A stretch of DNA of 9,329 bases, taken from Kiritimatiellales bacterium (GTDB lineage Bacteria > Verrucomicrobiota > Kiritimatiellia > Kiritimatiellales > Pontiellaceae). Within the stretch, counting starts at the first letter, position 1. The number at the start of each line of letters is the position of its first letter. Shown here one piece after another: positions 7,149 through 9,329 of the stretch. The translations under genes and the position numbers were made by a program. The stretch lies in NCBI GenBank assembly GCA_030621805.1, contig JAUXGY010000044.1:1-9329 (forward strand). The letters run 5' to 3'. Below the pieces are notes generated by a model, which was not told the DNA's origin, did not search any database, and was given only the letters and a program-made list of their open reading frames with translations.

Positions 7149-8117
7149 ATGAGCGCACCCCCCCCCCTTCCCTTTGAAGCACCCGTTAGCGAACTCGAAA
7201 CCAAACTCAAAGAGCTGGAAGCCTTCAGCCAGGAACAGGACATTGATGTTTCGCATGAAATCCAAAATATGAAGCGGAAAATCGCGGATACCCGTAACGA
7301 GATCTATACCAACCTCAGTGCATGGCAAAAAGTTCAGGTGGCCCGCCATCCCAACCGCCCCTACACCATGGACTATATCCATGCAATGACCACCGACTTT
7401 GTTGAGATCCACGGCGACCGTATCCATCGTGATGATCGTGCCATTGTAGGTGGCTTTGCCAAGATCGATGGGCGCAAGGTCATGATCATGGGATCGCAAA
7501 AGGGCCGCGACACCAAAAGTAATGTTGAATGCAACTTTGGCTGTGCCCACCCGGAAGGCTATCGCAAGGCTCTGCGCCTCATGAAGCTTGCCGACAAATT
7601 CGGCGTTCCTGTCATCACCCTTATCGATACCAAAGGAGCCTATGCCGGGCTTGAATCCGAAGAACGCCACATTGCCGAAGCCATTGCCGTTAACCTGCGC
7701 GAAATCTTCAACATCAAGGTTCCGATCATCTGTGCCATTATCGGCGAAGGGGGTAGCGGCGGAGCGCTTGGAATCGGAATCGGAAACCGCATCCTGATCA
7801 TGGAACACGCCTACTACTCCGTCATCTCCCCCGAAGGCTGCGCGGCCATTCTTTGGAAAGACCGTGCCTTCTCCGATCAGGCCGCCGAAGCGCTAAAAAT
7901 TACGGGCAAGGATCTGCTTGAACTCAAACTCGCCGATGAAATTATCCCCGAGCCTCAGGGCGGAGCGCACACCGACCACGAAGCCGCCGCCGAAAACTTA
8001 AAAACCGCGCTCCTAAAAAACATCGAGGGACTCTCCGCAAAATCCGAAGAGGAAATTCGAAACGAGCGCTATGACAAATTCCGTGCCATGGGTGAGTTTG
8101 AAGGCTCGGTGGAGTAA
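7149..8117 (+). CDS. accA: Acetyl-CoA carboxylase carboxyltransferase subunit alpha
   Basis: AccA pairs with AccD to transfer the carboxyl group from biotin on AccB to acetyl-CoA, giving malonyl-CoA for fatty-acid synthesis in the cytosol. The 322 residues match the family length (E. coli 319). Seen are: the N-terminal helical region (ELETKLKELEAF); ARHPNRPYTMDYI (65-77), FVEIHGDR (84-91), GGFAKIDGRKVMIMGSQKGRDT (101-122) and HPEGYRKALRLMKLADKFGVP (134-154); the oxyanion-type loop GEGGSGGAL (199-207); and YSVISPEGCAAILWKD (223-238). Two prolines of the usual DTPGAYPG box are replaced (DTKGAYAG, 160-167). The ATG has AAGGAG (7138-7143) 5 nt upstream. A run of ten C residues (7158-7167) sits in codons 4 to 7. 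It follows the L,D-transpeptidase gene by 20 bp and converges on folB with a 23-bp gap. accD is not in the window. Confidence 0.97.
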   Translation: MSAPPPLPFEAPVSELETKLKELEAFSQEQDIDVSHEIQNMKRKIADTRNEIYTNLSAWQKVQVARHPNRPYTMDYIHAMTTDFVEIHGDRIHRDDRAIVGGFAKIDGRKVMIMGSQKGRDTKSNVECNFGCAHPEGYRKALRLMKLADKFGVPVITLIDTKGAYAGLESEERHIAEAIAVNLREIFNIKVPIICAIIGEGGSGGALGIGIGNRILIMEHAYYSVISPEGCAAILWKDRAFSDQAAEALKITGKDLLELKLADEIIPEPQGGAHTDHEAAAENLKTALLKNIEGLSAKSEEEIRNERYDKFRAMGEFEGSVE

Positions 8118-8140
8118 GGATAAGGTTCGTAGTTCCGCCT

Positions 8141-8491
8141 TTACTTATTACGCGTGATCTCCACAGCGGAAGATTTTGCAAAGCGCAGCGCACCGGGCTT
8201 ATCGATGGTGACCACCACCTGTTGCACCTTCTCATCGCCTAACGCAATGTCGGCAATACTTTCCGCCAGAGATTCGATCAGTTGGAAGCTACTTTTTTCC
8301 ACCAGCGCAAGAATTGACTTTTTAATAGCCTTATAGTCAACGGTATCGGCGAGATCATCCGAACGTCCCGCCTTTCGCAAGTCGGCATGCATCTCCACAT
8401 TAATGACAATATCCTGTTTCTCGCGCCGCTCTTCGGGATAGATCCCGATAATGCATCGCAAGGCCAGCTCGCGGATAAAAATTTTGTCCAT
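8141..8491 (-). CDS. folB: Dihydroneopterin aldolase
   Basis: FolB cleaves 7,8-dihydroneopterin to 6-hydroxymethyl-7,8-dihydropterin and glycolaldehyde, and often also epimerises the substrate. It is a cytosolic step of folate synthesis. The 116 residues are a normal length. Recognisable are: LRCIIGIYPEERREKQDIVINVEM (11-34), with Glu21 at the position of the S. aureus pterin-binding Glu22; DTVDYKAI (49-56) with Tyr53 (Tyr54); LIESLAESIAD (71-81) with Glu73 (Glu74); and VTIDKPGALRFAKSSAVEI (94-112) with the catalytic Lys98 (Lys100). The start codon has AAGGAG (complement of 8497-8502) 5 nt away. The REP-like element at 8506-8615 lies just three bases beyond that ribosome site, so its hairpins would sit in the message directly upstream. 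The gene is downstream of a pteridine-reductase-like SDR on the same strand, supporting a pterin/folate pair. Confidence 0.95.
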   Translation of the reverse strand: MDKIFIRELALRCIIGIYPEERREKQDIVINVEMHADLRKAGRSDDLADTVDYKAIKKSILALVEKSSFQLIESLAESIADIALGDEKVQQVVVTIDKPGALRFAKSSAVEITRNK

Positions 8492-8505
8492 AAAAACTCC
8501 TTATC

Positions 8506-8615
8506 GTAGACGCGGCATCCTGCCGCGTTCGGGAAGAACACAAAACGCTTCTTCCCATTGCAAAGCTAGCGTCAATACACAAGCCCGCCCCAACGGAGCT
8601 GGAAGCTCCGTCTAC
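8506..8615. repeat. REPIN/BIME-like element: two inverted GTAG hairpins plus a central hairpin
   Basis: The plus-strand unit (8506-8528) is GTAG followed by ACGCGGCA, loop TCC, TGCCGCGT. The minus-strand unit (8615 back to 8593) is GTAG followed by ACGGAGCT, loop TCC, AGCTCCGT. Both are 23 nt with an 8-bp stem and the same loop. They differ at six positions, which are exactly three base pairs, all compensated (C-G/G-C, G-C/A-T, A-T/T-A). Between them, GGGAAGAA (8531-8538) and TTCTTCCC (8549-8556) form a third perfect dyad. A leading GTAG before a palindrome is the hallmark of REP sequences mobilised by RAYT transposases (for example the SMAG repeats of Stenotrophomonas). The element fills nearly the whole gap between the SDR stop codon (2 bp away) and the folB ribosome site (3 bp away). 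No RAYT gene is in the window. Confidence 0.7.
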
Positions 8616-8617
8616 AT

Positions 8618-9325
8618 TCAAACCCCGTTTCCCAAAAGATGCTGCCCTCCGTCGACAAAGAGGGTCTGCCCGGTGATGGAATCCGACTGCAATAAAAACA
8701 CAATGGTCTCCGCAATATTTCCAAGGGTTGGAAGCGGATCGAGCGGAAGGATTCCGGCCAGCTCGCGGGCGCTTTCGGCGGAACTTCTAGGAGGCGGAAG
8801 AACCGGCCCGGGCGCGACGGCATTGACGCGGATGCCCGGCGCATACTCCAGTGCGGCCAGCTTCGTCAATTCCTCCAGTCCTTTCTTGGTGATGGAATAC
8901 GGGACGCACGAGGTATCGTTGCAAGCGATGCGGCGGTCGAGCAGATTGATGATCGCACCTTTTCCCGTCTGCGCGGCGAAGGCACGCGTCAACTCCATCG
9001 GCGCAAAGAGGTTGATTTGAAATTCGCGCTGCACCCTCTCGGGCGACGAATCCGCCAGCGAGTCTTTGGTGAAGATAGAGGCATTATTGACCAGGATATC
9101 CAGCGGCCCCGCCCGTTCAACCAGTCTCGCGCAATCTTTCAAACGGTTAAGATCGGCCTGCACAGTAAATGGCGACAGAGCCTCAGCCTCTATTTTTGAA
9201 TTACGGTAGTGCACCACTACCTCCGCGCCTGCCCGTTGCAACGCCTCCGTGATCGCCTTACCAATCCGGAGCGCCCCCCCCGTTACTAATGCTCTTTTTC
9301 CATCTAAAACCATGAGGTCGTTCAT
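8618..9325 (-). CDS. SDR-family oxidoreductase of pteridine reductase (PTR1/FolM) type
   Basis: This is an NAD(P)H-dependent short-chain dehydrogenase/reductase of 235 residues with a complete Rossmann fold: cofactor motif TGGALRIG (15-22), NNAS (80-83), YSITK (143-147) with catalytic Tyr143 and Lys147, and the substrate/cofactor loop VNAVAPGPVLPP (167-178). Two traits point to pteridine reductases such as Leishmania PTR1 and E. coli FolM rather than to sugar or acyl reductases. The glycine motif has the TGxxxRxG form (Arg20), and the usual catalytic Ser is Asp130, exactly 13 residues before the Tyr as in PTR1 (Asp181/Tyr194). Lying upstream of folB on the same strand supports a role in reducing dihydrofolate, dihydromonapterin or a related pterin; the exact substrate is unproven. 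ATG 9325 is only four bases from the window end, so a longer N-terminus cannot be excluded; ATG 9313 (MVLDGKRALVTGG) is an alternative start. Confidence 0.9.
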   Translation of the reverse strand: MNDLMVLDGKRALVTGGALRIGKAITEALQRAGAEVVVHYRNSKIEAEALSPFTVQADLNRLKDCARLVERAGPLDILVNNASIFTKDSLADSSPERVQREFQINLFAPMELTRAFAAQTGKGAIINLLDRRIACNDTSCVPYSITKKGLEELTKLAALEYAPGIRVNAVAPGPVLPPPRSSAESARELAGILPLDPLPTLGNIAETIVFLLQSDSITGQTLFVDGGQHLLGNGV

Positions 9326-9329
9326 ACGC

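Noticed and set aside
6804..7808. 334-codon open frame on the minus strand
   Set aside because: It is antisense to the L,D-transpeptidase end and most of accA, crossing the junction of two well-supported genes.
8118..8140. Bidirectional terminator between accA and folB
   Set aside because: The 23-bp convergent gap contains no stem of useful length and no T run on either strand.
8451..9020. 189-codon open frame on the plus strand
   Set aside because: It runs across the folB start, the REP-like spacer and the SDR gene in antisense. No domain is recognisable.

Overview
The window looks like a chromosomal housekeeping region of a Gram-negative-type bacterium of the PVC group. A marine, polysaccharide-degrading member of the Kiritimatiellota or Verrucomicrobiota is my best guess. 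This rests on a GTP-dependent PEP carboxykinase, a fucose-permease-like transporter, the wording of the RecN Walker B region and general protein character. It is inference, since no rRNA or marker gene is present. I see no phage, transposase, CRISPR array, tRNA or rRNA. Ten protein genes are supported; the first is cut by the left edge and the last begins four bases from the right edge.

Layout. Positions 1-306 (minus) hold the N-terminal third or less of a FucP-type sugar:proton symporter. A 282-bp spacer carries its putative leader and, at 533-566, a clear intrinsic terminator for pckG (589-2400, minus), which has a recognisable promoter at 2455-2482. Divergent from pckG is a conserved-looking gene of unknown function (2630-3028, plus), then tlyA (3133-3864, plus). 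tlyA runs tail-to-tail into recN (3844-5511, minus) with a 21-bp overlap. Upstream of recN on the same strand is a small membrane-protein gene (5576-5956). Its promoter has a perfect TATAAT and, over the -35 region, a site (5992-6005) matching the Gram-positive LexA/SOS box at 13 of 14 positions. Divergently follow a membrane-anchored LysM/L,D-transpeptidase gene (6193-7128) and, 20 bp later, accA (7149-8117). Convergent to these are folB (8141-8491, minus) and, upstream of it, a pteridine-reductase-type SDR gene (8618-9325, minus).

How the genes work together. The small membrane protein and recN look like one SOS-controlled DNA-damage transcription unit, which makes the small protein a candidate damage-response or division-checkpoint factor. 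The SDR and folB form a pterin/folate pair. The SDR has the PTR1/FolM signature (TGxxxRxG, and Asp replacing the catalytic Ser 13 residues before the Tyr), so it may supply dihydrofolate or dihydromonapterin reductase activity. The L,D-transpeptidase and accA form a probable two-gene envelope/lipid operon. pckG and the fucose-type permease fit sugar uptake and gluconeogenic control, but they are not clearly one operon.

The most striking non-coding structure is the whole SDR-folB spacer (8506-8615). It is an inverted pair of GTAG-headed 23-nt hairpins that differ from each other only by three fully compensated base pairs, with a third hairpin between them: a textbook-like REPIN/BIME of the kind mobilised by RAYT transposases.
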